Source: Ichthyophis bannanicus
Lineage: Eukaryota; Chordata; Amphibia; Gymnophiona; Ichthyophiidae
Assembly: GCA_033557465.1 (NCBI GenBank)
Contig: CM066041.1
Coordinates: forward strand, 154,479,532 to 154,543,531
Reading direction: 5' to 3'
Length of the DNA stretch: 64,000 nt
In this document: positions 1 through 8,866 of the stretch, in pieces
Layout of the letters: the number at the start of each line of letters is the position of its first letter
Numbering within the stretch: the stretch's first letter is position 1
Made by a program: the position numbers and the translations under genes
The notes under the pieces: model-generated
The model's input: the letters and a program-made list of their open reading frames with translations, nothing else
Database searches by the model: none
Told to the model about the DNA's origin: nothing

Positions 1-650
1 GTAAGGGATCCAGGAGGGCATGAGAGGAGAGGAAGTCGAGGCAGTGGCAGTGAACCGCATGTTCAAGTAGTTTAGAAATGAAGGGAAGGAGAGAGATGGT
101 CGATAATTAGAAAGACAGGTGGGATCGAGTGAGGGTTTCTTGAGGAGAGGTGGGACCACAGCATGTTTGAAGTCTGCAGGAACTGTTGCAGTGGAGAGTG
201 ATAGGTTGAGAATATGAGAGATGGAGGGGACAACCGTGGAGATGGGGCTTAGGAGACGGGTGGGGATAGGATCAGAGGAGCAGGTGGTGAGTTTGGAGGA
301 AGAAAGAAGGTGTGCAGTTTCCTCTTCAGAGATCACAGGAAAGGAAGAGAGGGTAGCAGAGGTAGGGGGGGGGGGGTTGGGAGTGAAGAGTGAGAGGAGG
401 ATAAGTAGGTGATTTTGTGGGGAATTGGAGGGTGATCTTATGGATTTTGTCATGAAAATAGTCAGCCAGGGTTTGGGCAGAAAGGGAGGGATCGGAGGCG
501 GAGACACTTTGAGGAGAGAGTTGAGAGTAGTAAAGAGACGGCGAGGATCAGAGGCAAGAGAGTTAGTCAGATGGACATAGTAGTCTTGTTTGGCAAGGGT
601 TATGGCTGATTGGAAAGAGACAAGCATAAATTTGAAGTGTAGAAGTTCGG
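1..650 (-). mobile_element. L2-clade LINE fragment, antisense (RT N-terminal region)
   Basis: On the minus strand this stretch translates, with small breaks, into the linker and first reverse-transcriptase blocks of an L2-type LINE. Visible words include LADYFHDKI, then SSSKLTTCSSDPIPT, then VPADFKHAVVPPLLKKPSLD followed by a degraded NYRP motif. These are the usual order just upstream of the RT fingers in L2 elements. Catalytic blocks are not present because the copy leaves the window at base 1. A run of G at 366-374 and several frame breaks indicate decay. The adjoining CR1 copy begins around 651 in the opposite orientation. Confidence 0.8.
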
Positions 651-1910
651 CAGGGGCTGGACTGGATACATCCAAGGATGTTGAAAGAACTGAAATATGA
701 GATTGCAGACCTACTACTATTAAAATCATCTGTGGTACTGGAAGATTGGAGAATGCCCAATATAACACCAATTTTTAAAAAGGATTCCAGGGGTGATCCC
801 GGAAACAATATACCAGTGAGCCTGACATCAGTACCGGGCAAAATGGTAGAAACCATTATAATGAATAAAATTACTGAATATGTAGATAGTCATGGTTTAA
901 TGGGAGAAAACCAAGTTCAATTTAGCCAAGGAAAGTCTTGTCTTACTAATCTGTTATATTTTTTGAAGGTGTGAATAAACAAGTAGACAAAGGTGAGCCA
1001 GTTGATATAGTGTATCTGGATTTTCAGAAAGGCTTTTGACAAGGTCCTTCATGAGAGACTCATGGCGAAATTAAAAAGTCATGGGACTGGAGGTAGTGTA
1101 GTATTATGGATGAGTAACTGGTTAAAAGATAGAAAGCAGAGAGTAGGGCTGAATGGCCAATTTTCTCATTGGGGAAAGGTGAATAGTGGAGTACTCCATG
1201 GATCTGTGCTTGGCCCGCTGCTTTTTAACATATACATAAATGACCTGGAAATAGGAATGACGAGTGAAGTGATCAAATTTGCAGAGGACACAAAATTATT
1301 CATAGTTGTTAAAATGCAAGTGGATTATGAAATATTGCAAGAGGACCTTGATAAACTGAAAGACTGGACGTCCAAATGGCAGATGAAATTTAATGTGCAG
1401 AAAAAACAAGCTTTGTATTTAGGAAAGAACGACCAAACCTATGGTTACATGATGCAAGGTACCACCTTAGAAACAACCACCCAGTAAAAAGATTTAGGGG
1501 TCATCGTGGATAATATGTTGAAACCCTCCATCCAGTGTGCAGCGGTGGTCAAGAAAGCAAAGAGAATGCTAGTAATCATAAGGAAAGGAATGGAGAATAA
1601 AACCAAGGATATTATAATGCCTCTGTATCATTCCATGGTGCGACTGCACCTTGAATGTTGTGTACAATTCTGGTCGCCATATTTAAAAAGGATATAGTGG
1701 AATTAGAAAAGATACAGAAAAGAGTGAGAAAAATGGTAAAGGGGATGGAAGGATACCCCTATGAGGAGAAGCTTAGAAGGTTAGGGCTCTTAAACTTGGA
1801 AAAGAGATGGCTAAGGGGGGATATGATAGATGTCTATAAATTAATGAATGGAGTGGAACGAGTAAATGTAAATCGGATGTTTACACCCTCAAAAAGTAGA
1901 AAGACTAGAG
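651..1910 (+). mobile_element. CR1 LINE, RT region (5-prime part of split copy)
   Basis: Degenerate CR1 reverse transcriptase read across several frames. Order seen: WRMPNITPIFKK, then PVSLTSVPGK, DIVYLDFQKAFDKV, VNSGVLHGSVLGPLLFNIYINDL, and a box where FADDTKLF has become FAEDTKLF, so one catalytic Asp is lost. After it come KWQMKFNV, the DLGVIVD region, and the CR1 C-terminal segment KTKDIIMPLY and YPYEEKLRRLG. The copy stops exactly at the hAT insertion at 1911 and resumes at 4983. It is a 5-prime-truncated, frameshifted relic with no coding capacity. Confidence 0.9.
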
Positions 1911-2003
1911 CAGTGATGGCTAACCTTTTTGAGCCCGAGTGCCCAAACTGCCGCACAAAACCAAAGAATTTCCTCAAAGTGCCAGCACGTCAATTAAAGC
2001 CCC

Positions 2004-2041
2004 ATTTGCATAAGGTGCTTCATTTGCATAAATATTTGCAT
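2004..2041 (+). repeat. Three ATTTGCAT octamers in the hAT subterminal region
   Basis: ATTTGCAT occurs at 2004-2011, 2022-2029 and 2034-2041. It is the reverse complement of the POU-domain octamer ATGCAAAT. The same three copies with the same spacing order recur at 17643-17680 in the other hAT. Subterminal repeats are known binding sites of hAT transposases, so either role is possible; no binding is shown here. Confidence 0.6.
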
Positions 2042-3160
2042 AATGTTACCATACACTAACTTTTAGTAAACATGCCTCTTAATGAGTATATGGATAAAGA
2101 AAGACTAAAAGGTTTCTACATTACTATAATCCAGTACCAACCGCCAGGCACATTAGGAACTACTACAAACGCTGCCCATTTAGAACCCATAGCAAACCCG
2201 CCGTATCCTAACAGCACTACCAGGACTCACAAAGCACCATACTCTACCTATCAAAAGGCAACACTGCAAATATTAAACCAATACATCTCAGAGAACAACA
2301 ATACATGACCTACTGGGGAAAGAACAAGTGGCAATGTCAAATAGGAATTATATAAACAGAATACCTCAGCTCAGTTACACATGCAGAACAGACCATCACC
2401 AAACAAGGAATCACAATTTAGAAACAGGAAGACAATAATTAAACTGGGAACCCCAAAAGCCAAACTTGGAATATACAACAACACTGTAGAAATAAAACTA
2501 TATACATTAATTTCCTCTTGTACTAAACAAAGCGCAAAAATTAATGATGCACATTTCCCAGAGCTGACATATTCCAGTTAATAAATTCAAAATAAAGAGA
2601 TATTTTTCTACCTTTTGTGCATTTTTTTTCAGTTGCAATTGTTCCAGCCACTTTCTTCTGGTTTCTTCGTGTCTTCTGCTAACTCTCCATCTGCTGTCCA
2701 TTTGTCCTTTCTTCTGTCTTCTTGGTTTTTTTTTCCATTCTCTCTCTACATCTGCTTTAACATACTAATCTTTCTCCTTTGGCTCTTTCCTCATTCCTAT
2801 TTCATCTACTCAAAATTTACCCCTCCATCCTCAATCCCCACTTACTCTCCCAATACCAGGCCAATTGTAGATTTTTTATCCCTCCCACACAAAATATTTT
2901 TCCCCTCTCCATTTTACTCTCCCAGCCCCATCCCATTCTAATCCTCCCCGAACACCAGCTCCCTTCTAGTTCCAGCCTCACCCAGCATCCATTCCCTTCT
3001 AGTCCCTGCATCAGCCCATTTCCAGTCCTAGCAGCCCCCCAACCCAATACCAGTCCTATCCCCCCCTCATCAACCCACTTCCAGTCCTAACCCCCCATCA
3101 CCCCATTTTCAGTTTAAGCCCCCCCTATAACCCATTACCAGTCCTAACCCCCCACTTCCA
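2012..3160 (+). repeat. Internal block shared by two hAT elements
   Basis: This block aligns nearly base for base with about 17651-18833, with scattered substitutions and short indels. In the other element it directly precedes the 3-prime end of the transposase gene (stop at 18835 on the minus strand), so here it is the leftover downstream flank of a deleted transposase. The two elements differ completely at their outer 100 bases. Translations of this block are low-complexity and do not look coding. Confidence 0.85.
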
Positions 3161-4480
3161 GTCAGCCCCCCATAGCCCATTGCCAGTCCTAACCCCCCCA
3201 TCAGCCCACAGTCCATTACCAGTCCTAACCCCATCAGCCCACCTCAAGTCCTAACCCCTCCCCATCAGCCCATTTCTTGTCCCAGCCCCCCCATAGCCCA
3301 TTATCAGTCCTAAACCCCCCCATAGCCCATTACCAGTCCTAACCCCATCAGACCACCTCCAGTGTTAACCCCCCATCAGCCCATTTCCAGTCCTAACCCC
3401 ACCCAACAGCCCACCTCAAGTCCTAACCCCTCCCCATCAGCCCATTAGCAGTCCTAACCCCCCCCCCCTAGCCCATTAGCAGTCCTAACCCCCCCTCTCT
3501 AGCCCATTAGCAGTCCTAACCCCCCCCCCATAGCCCATTACCAGTCCTAACCCCCATCACCCCATTTCCAGACAGCCCCCATCAGCCACAGCCCATTAGC
3601 AGTCCTAACCCCCCCTAGCCCATTAGCAGTCCTAACCCCCCCCTCCTAGCCCATTAGCAGTCCTAACCCCCCAGCCCATTAGCAGTCCTAACCCCCCCCT
3701 CCTAGCCCATTAGCAGTCCTAACCCCCCCCCCAGCCCATTAGCAGTCCTAACCCCCCTCCTAGCCCATTAGCAGTCCTAACCCCCCCCCAGCCCATTAGC
3801 ATTCCTAACCCCCCCCTAGCCCATTAGCAGTCCTAACCCCCCCAGCCCATTAGCAGTCCTAACCCCCCCCTAGCCCATTAGCAGTCCTAACCCCCCCTCT
3901 CTAGCCCATTAGCAGTCCTAACCCCCCAACACCCCCTATCCAGACAGCCCCCATCAGCCCACAGCCCATTAGCAGTCCTAACCCCCCCTAGCCCATTAGC
4001 AGTCCTAACCCCCCCTCCTAGCCCATTAGCAGTCCTAACCCCCCCAGCCCATTAGCAGTCCAAACCCCCCCAGCCCATTAGCAGTCCTAACCCCCCCCCT
4101 GCCCATTAGCAGTCCTAACCCCCCATCACCCCATTTCCAGACAGCCCCCATCAGCCCACAGCCCATTAGCAGTCCTAACCCCCCCCCCCCTCCTAGCCCA
4201 TTAGCAGTCCTAACCCCCCCCTCCTAGCACATTAGCAGTCCAAAACCACCCAGCCATTTAGCATTACTAACCCCCCCCTAGCCCATTATCAGTCCTAACC
4301 CCCCCCTCCTAGCCCATTAGCAGTCCTAACCCCCCCTCCTAGCCCATTAGCAGTCCAAACCCCCCCCCCAGCCCATTAGCAGTCCTAACCCCCCCTAGCC
4401 CATTAGCAGTCCTAACCCCCCCCTCCTAGCCCATTAGCAGTCCCAACCCCCCCAGCCCATTCGCAGACCAAACCCCCCCC
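3020..4480 (+). repeat. C-rich minisatellite, about 26-bp unit
   Basis: Tandem array of a unit close to AGCCCATTAGCAGTCC followed by TAACCCCCC, with variable C-run length (about 5-10) and occasional TCCT or CTCT interruptions. The first units (about 3020-3550) are heterogeneous, with CATCAGCCCATTTCCAG variants; later ones are homogenised. The matching hAT at 18600-18830 has only a handful of units, so the array expanded in this copy. The + strand could form i-motifs and the minus strand G-quadruplexes. It ends in long C runs at about 4475-4516. Confidence 0.93.
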
Positions 4481-4526
4481 CCCCCCCCCATCACCCTCCC
4501 AACCCCCCCCCCCCCCGGCAAATTTA

Positions 4527-4897
4527 AAAAAAGAAAAAGAGGGCTCTGGCTGCTGCCGCGGACGCGGCAGCATGCAGTGTCCCGCGGGGCCCCCTCCGCC
4601 CGCTAAGCCCCTCTGCAAGGGCTTTCAGATTCGCGAGGGAGACAGCGTCTCCCTCGCGTCTCTTGTTAAGCCCGCAGGGGCTAATGGGAAATTTCCCATC
4701 AGTCCCTCGCGTCTAAAGGGGCTGATGGGAAATTTCCCATTAACCCCTACGGGCTTAACAGAGACGCGAGGGAGACGCTGTCTCCCTCGCGAATCTGAAA
4801 GCCCTTGCAGAGGGGCTTAGCGGGCGGAGGGGGCCCCGCGGGACACTGCATGCTGCCGCGTCCGCGGCAGCAGCCAGAGCCCGCTTTTTCTTTTTTT
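4527..4897. repeat. Near-perfect 370-bp palindrome inside the hAT
   Basis: Two arms of about 180 bases are reverse complements with only a few mismatches and single-base indels, centred near 4711. Landmarks pair as follows: GGGCTCTGGCTGCTG at 4541-4555 with its complement at 4868-4882, GGGGCCCC-rich segments on each side, and TGGGAAATTTCCCAT in each arm near the centre. It is GC- and CpG-rich, unlike its surroundings. A foldback of this size next to a TIR suggests an inverted duplication made during transposition or repair. Confidence 0.92.
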
Positions 4898-4982
4898 GCG
4901 GACCTTCACGCGTGCCAGCTGCAAGGCCTTCGCGTGCCACAGCTGGCACGCGTGCCATAGGTTCGCCATCGCTGGACTAGAG

Positions 4983-5303
4983 GATGTGCAATGAAATTAC
5001 AGTGTAATAATAAGAGAAAATATTTTTTCAGTCAACATATAATCAAACTCTGGAATTCATTACCGGAGGATGTAGTAAAAGCTGTTAGTGTAGTTGCATT
5101 TCCTGGAGGAAAGGTCCATAAACCTTTATTAAAGAGGACCTGGGCAATGCACTGCTTACCCCAGGACAAGCATTGTAGATCCTGTGTGCCTTTTTGGGAA
5201 CCTGCCAGGTACTGATGACCTGGATTGGCCACTGTTGGAGACAGGATAATGGGTTTGATGGACCTTGGTCTGACCCAGTATGGCATTTCTTATGTTCTTA
5301 TGT
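4983..5303 (+). mobile_element. CR1 LINE 3-prime end (second part of split copy)
   Basis: Continues the CR1 at 651-1910 after the hAT. It encodes the conserved CR1 C-terminus, recognisable as RKYFFSQ followed by LWNSLPEDVVKAVSV, then the 3-prime untranslated tail ending in the octamer microsatellite TTCTTATG / TTCTTATG that CR1 elements carry. A deletion has removed the segment between VVAF and the GGK...PLL part. Other copies in the window with the same tail sit at 23440-24218 and 32299-33305. Confidence 0.9.
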
Positions 5304-5444
5304 GCTGAAATAGAAGTGGAGTCAGCAGCAGAGGCATCCATGATGATAGGGAGTTGGAAGCCCCGCAGCTGGTTAAAATTAATTTTAAGGCAAAAAAGCA
5401 CAAGCAGCTGGGGACAGTCTCAATAAGGTAGAACTACCTGTAGG
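5304..5444. other. Unassigned spacer
   Basis: Short unique-looking sequence between the CR1 tail and the SINE; nothing recognised. Confidence 0.4.
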
Positions 5445-5625
5445 GGGAGTGGAGGAGGAGCCGTGGTTAATGCACTGGCTTGGTAGCCAAGAGATCAGGG
5501 TTTGATTCCCATACTTGATAGGGAGGCTGCTGACGCCTTGCTCATGATGCTATAGGAGTGGCGCTGAATGCAGTAGCTCCCCTTCTGTACACGTGGCTCT
5601 CTCAACACACAAGCAAGCCAAAGTA
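5445..5625 (+). mobile_element. tRNA-derived SINE (head and body)
   Basis: An A-box-like TGGTTAATGCACTGG and a B-box-like GGTTTGATTCCC lie about 30 bases apart, as in a tRNA-derived pol III promoter. The head resembles the SINEs at 26090 and 58205. The tail typical of those copies is not clear here, so the copy is probably 3-prime-truncated or of another subfamily. Confidence 0.7.
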
Positions 5626-6825
5626 GTCTTTAGCAGCACCACACATGCACATAACTTACCAAACTCCGATTACGAAAATACATGAGATGAGGGGGCAAAA
5701 GCGAATGAGCAAGAGAACAGTCCCAAATGCGTGCAACTTGGCATGTCTGAAGCGCCATGGTGTTTGACTATTGCCCTTTCCCCACAACAAAATGGGAGTA
5801 ACTTGATAAGGAGCTATGTAAAGTACTGGTATTTGAGTGATATATTTGCGTAAACGGACCTTTACAACCGTACTTTTGCCATTTGTTATAAGTACGCGCG
5901 AAGGGGCTGATGACATATACTCTCACTGTGAGCATATGCATGGCAGAGTTTGGACTCATTTTGAGTGGAGCACATAAGTACATGCATAAACTATAAAGTA
6001 ATAGAATTTACACACATTCTTGGCAAATCTAGGGCTGGTGTGAGTGATTATGTGTGGTTTCGGCATGTATTTGAGGTAAATAAAATAGGCATGAAATATG
6101 TGCAGAAAAATGTGTAAACTATACAGCTCTTTATAAAATGACCCTTTAGTACATCAGATCCAACATTTCAAAATGTCTTTGACAGATAAAACACTATGGA
6201 GGCACACAATAGGCTCTCTGCTGCAGGTCTATGCAGTGACCTTTTGGTGCACCTACAGCTGCCCTCTGAGGATGAGCACAGGGCTTCCATTCAGTGCAGC
6301 TGTCTGCTTGTGGTCCAGCTAGGAGAACAGAAAGTGTATTACCTTTTACAATACCATGGCATGGGACATAGCTGTCTTCACTTCAAGGGGTAAATGGACT
6401 GGAGGGGCAAACAGCGGCGCCTGCACATGGCTCACCAGTGTTTCAAAGACCTCTTTTGTTAAGCTTTTTGAAAGATTCCTTTTGACTGAAATTTATGCGC
6501 AATCTTAAATGCAGTGTGGCAGTCCCTGCCCCATGAAAACAGAACACACATTCAGGCAGGAAGTGATATCATTGCCAGGACCAGGAGAAATAGGACTGCT
6601 TTTTAAGTACAGAGTAGCCTATAGAAGGTAATTTTCAAGAGCATTTTTGTGAATAAAAAGGATGCATTACCAGTGGTAATGAGCTTTTATTTCTTATATT
6701 TTTCTTACATACTGCCTTTCCTAAACCAAAGCTCAAGGCAAGGTGGGTTTAATGGAATCAAGTGAATAAATTACAATTACGTCAATAATCTAAAAAATAT
6801 AAAATAATCTAAAAAATAGGGGGCC
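5626..6825. other. Region without genes; old repeat near 5970-6150
   Basis: AT-rich, no coding signal. The stretch ending TTTATAAAATGACCCTTT (about 6130-6150) resembles the endings at 14820-14840 and 47835-47855, suggesting an old unclassified interspersed repeat. The rest shows nothing I can identify. Confidence 0.4.
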
Positions 6826-7205
6826 ATATTCAAAGGGATTTATGCGGTTTGCAGATCTGCAAATTGCATAAATCCCACTGACCAGGATATTCAGTTGAAA
6901 ATCCTCTGCTAACCTGGTTAAACCCCCCATTGCTGTCCGGTTAGTGATGGCGCATTCCAGGGGCTAACCGCATCGTCAAAGCGCATAAAGTTAGGAAAGG
7001 TGAAAGACTGTCCTAACTTTGAGCTTTTGCGATCCAGTCAACGGTGATATTCAGCCACTAACCAGATTGCAAAACCTCATAATCCGAGCAAACTGGATAT
7101 TCAGTACTGGTTGCCAGATATGCACTAGCACAGAATATCCAGTTTTAATTTAAAATGGTGATGGGCAGCAGATTTAATAGTTCTGATCGCTGCCATTGAA
7201 AATGC
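6826..7205. repeat. Unclassified interspersed repeat (GGGCCATATTCAAAG family)
   Basis: Begins GGGGGCCATATTCAAAGGG and repeatedly uses GATATTCAG, CTGGTTA and CGGTTAG words. Similar wording occurs at 7285-7600, 7655-7860, 14275-14660 and, inverted, at 57790-57885. No open frame. I could not define termini, so class is unknown. Confidence 0.55.
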
Positions 7206-7284
7206 CCCTATAGATTACATACTATTTTTTCTCTTGTTCTGAAAAATGTCTTCATTTCTATAGTTATAAACGGCTTACTCGCTG

Positions 7285-7860
7285 TAGGGTCAATATTCAG
7301 TGGTGCTATTTGGACCGCTCCAGGCTATTCGGATAATAATGGGACAGCCCGGCACTTTTACGGAGAGTGGCGATTTTCAGAGCCGCTCTCTGTATAACAA
7401 TCCATATAACCTAGGAGAGCCAAAAAGCGGTCCAAAGCACTATATGGTTTTCCAAAGTCAAAATATTCAATGCTAGCTGGTATCCAAATACCACTGCTGA
7501 ATATTTTGATTTTTTTTAAACCCTTGGCGACCAGTGTTTGTAAAAGTGCTGAATGTCACAGGTTGAATATCATTCCCTGTGTATTTATTTATCTGTTTTC
7601 ATTTGATTTTTCATACCTCACCATATGCACAGTAATTTTATAGCATGGGGGGGGGGGAGGGGGATATTCAAAGTGATTAATGCGGTTAACAGACCTGACT
7701 GGTATATTCAGCGGCACTTTGGCCCCAGCACTGAATATCCAAGTCTAAAGTTCAGTGGAAGCAGCTAGTCACTTTAGCCGCGTTAGCCGCCATAGCTGCC
7801 CATAGTGCCATAGTGACAGAACTTAAAGAGACATTTGTAGATAAAAATTAAAAAATGTGC
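7285..7860. repeat. Two further copies of the ATATTCA-type repeat
   Basis: One copy begins GGGTCAATATTCAGTGG (about 7288) and the other GGGATATTCAAAGTG (about 7660), after a G run at 7648-7660. Both lie immediately outside the DIRS left end. They are diverged and non-coding. Confidence 0.5.
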
Positions 7861-7910
7861 CCATATAATACATGGCTAAATTTCTATGTATTCTGTTCCT
7901 TAACGTCCCT

Positions 7911-8029
7911 CCAGTCTAGTCCCGGAAACTCTGGAGTTGTGATCCTCTTCCAGCAGCTTGGAGACTGATCCACATCATTCTTTGATGTCACTGGTGTAAG
8001 GACTCAGGCACCGCCTCCTCCCTCTCCAG
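7911..8029 (+). repeat. DIRS 1 left inverted terminal repeat
   Basis: 119 bases from CCAGTCTAGTCCC to CCCTCTCCAG, matching the reverse complement of 13991-14109 with only one or two differences. The high identity between arms implies recent insertion or arm conversion. Confidence 0.95.
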
Positions 8030-8866
8030 TTTAGATCAGTCTCCAAGCAGCTAGAAGCTGGTGAGCCGGAGTCCCGGCTCACTAGAGGAGCAATTAAGGC
8101 TTTAATCTGTACTAAATTGGGGATTCTATTTCTTTCTTTAATTTGGTTGGTTTGATTGACTGAGGAAATTGAGGGGGGTGCTCAAACTTTTTCAGGGTCT
8201 GTGCCTTTAAATTTGGCTGTGAAGGGCCTCCCTCTCTTTAGCTTCTTAATCGGGGGCTAGCTTTGGCGCTCCGGTGAAGGAGGCAGTGTCCGGGTGCGAG
8301 TCTGCGGGTGCAGATGTGTGCTTGTGCTCATCAGCCCTCTCCCGACGCCACACAGAAGTACTTGCCTGTTTGCGTCTGAGGAGTTGGGCGGGAGAAGTGT
8401 GTGAAGACGCGCTGCACAGCTGTCTGATTCTGCCGGTTTTCTGCATTGGGGAATCGGGACCGGGGGCGCGAATCAGAGCACAGTGGGCATTCGAGAGCCG
8501 AGCTGCAGGGCTAAGACTTGCATCGGGCAGCAGGTAAGGCCTGAATTATTTCATAGCAGCGGGTGCCTTCCTACCGCCAGGCCGGACAGCAGGCCGCGGC
8601 GCGTGGTCGTTTTCAGCGGGAAAACGCCGACAGCGGGAGCGGGGCAACAAGCGCTTGTAGCTTGTTTCTGGAGCCTCATTTTTAATTCTTTCTGGTGGGA
8701 TTCGACTCCCACGGGGTGCTGCTTACTGGTGTGATTAAAAAAAAAAAAACAGCCCGGGTTTTCGGGGTCCGTTGGAAGCACTGCTGCTGAAGCTCCTTGC
8801 AAGGGGTAGTTTGTCTTCTGGTGGGGTCCAGGCCAGGCAGCAGCGCTCTGGATCAGAGCATTCAAT

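Larger units (their letters stand above)
1911..4974. mobile_element. Non-autonomous hAT element, 3,064 bp, 8-bp TSD
   Basis: The ends form terminal inverted repeats: left CAGTGATGGCTAACC, right (reverse complement) CAGCGATGGCGAACC, 13 of 15 matching. Both sides carry the 8-bp duplication GACTAGAG (1903-1910 and 4975-4982), and removing the element plus one duplicate restores a continuous CR1 sequence. An 8-bp duplication with CAG ends is the hAT hallmark. No transposase is present. The interior consists of about 1.15 kb shared with the hAT at 17553-22357, an expanded C-rich minisatellite and a large palindrome. It must have been mobilised by a transposase made elsewhere. Confidence 0.92.

Noticed and set aside
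2615..3090. Pro/Ser-rich frames across the hAT interior
   Set aside because: C-rich non-coding repeat; not conserved in frame in the second copy at 18253.
3020..4480. CCTAACCC words resembling vertebrate telomere repeats
   Set aside because: The unit is about 26 bp, with C runs and AGCCCATTAGCAG between; the telomere-like hexamer occurs once per unit by chance.
3020..4480. Spaced direct repeats resembling a CRISPR array
   Set aside because: Units abut with no unique spacers, in eukaryotic transposon context.
5445..5510. A functional tRNA gene
   Set aside because: A and B boxes are present but no cloverleaf; the surrounding body is SINE-like and repeated in the window.
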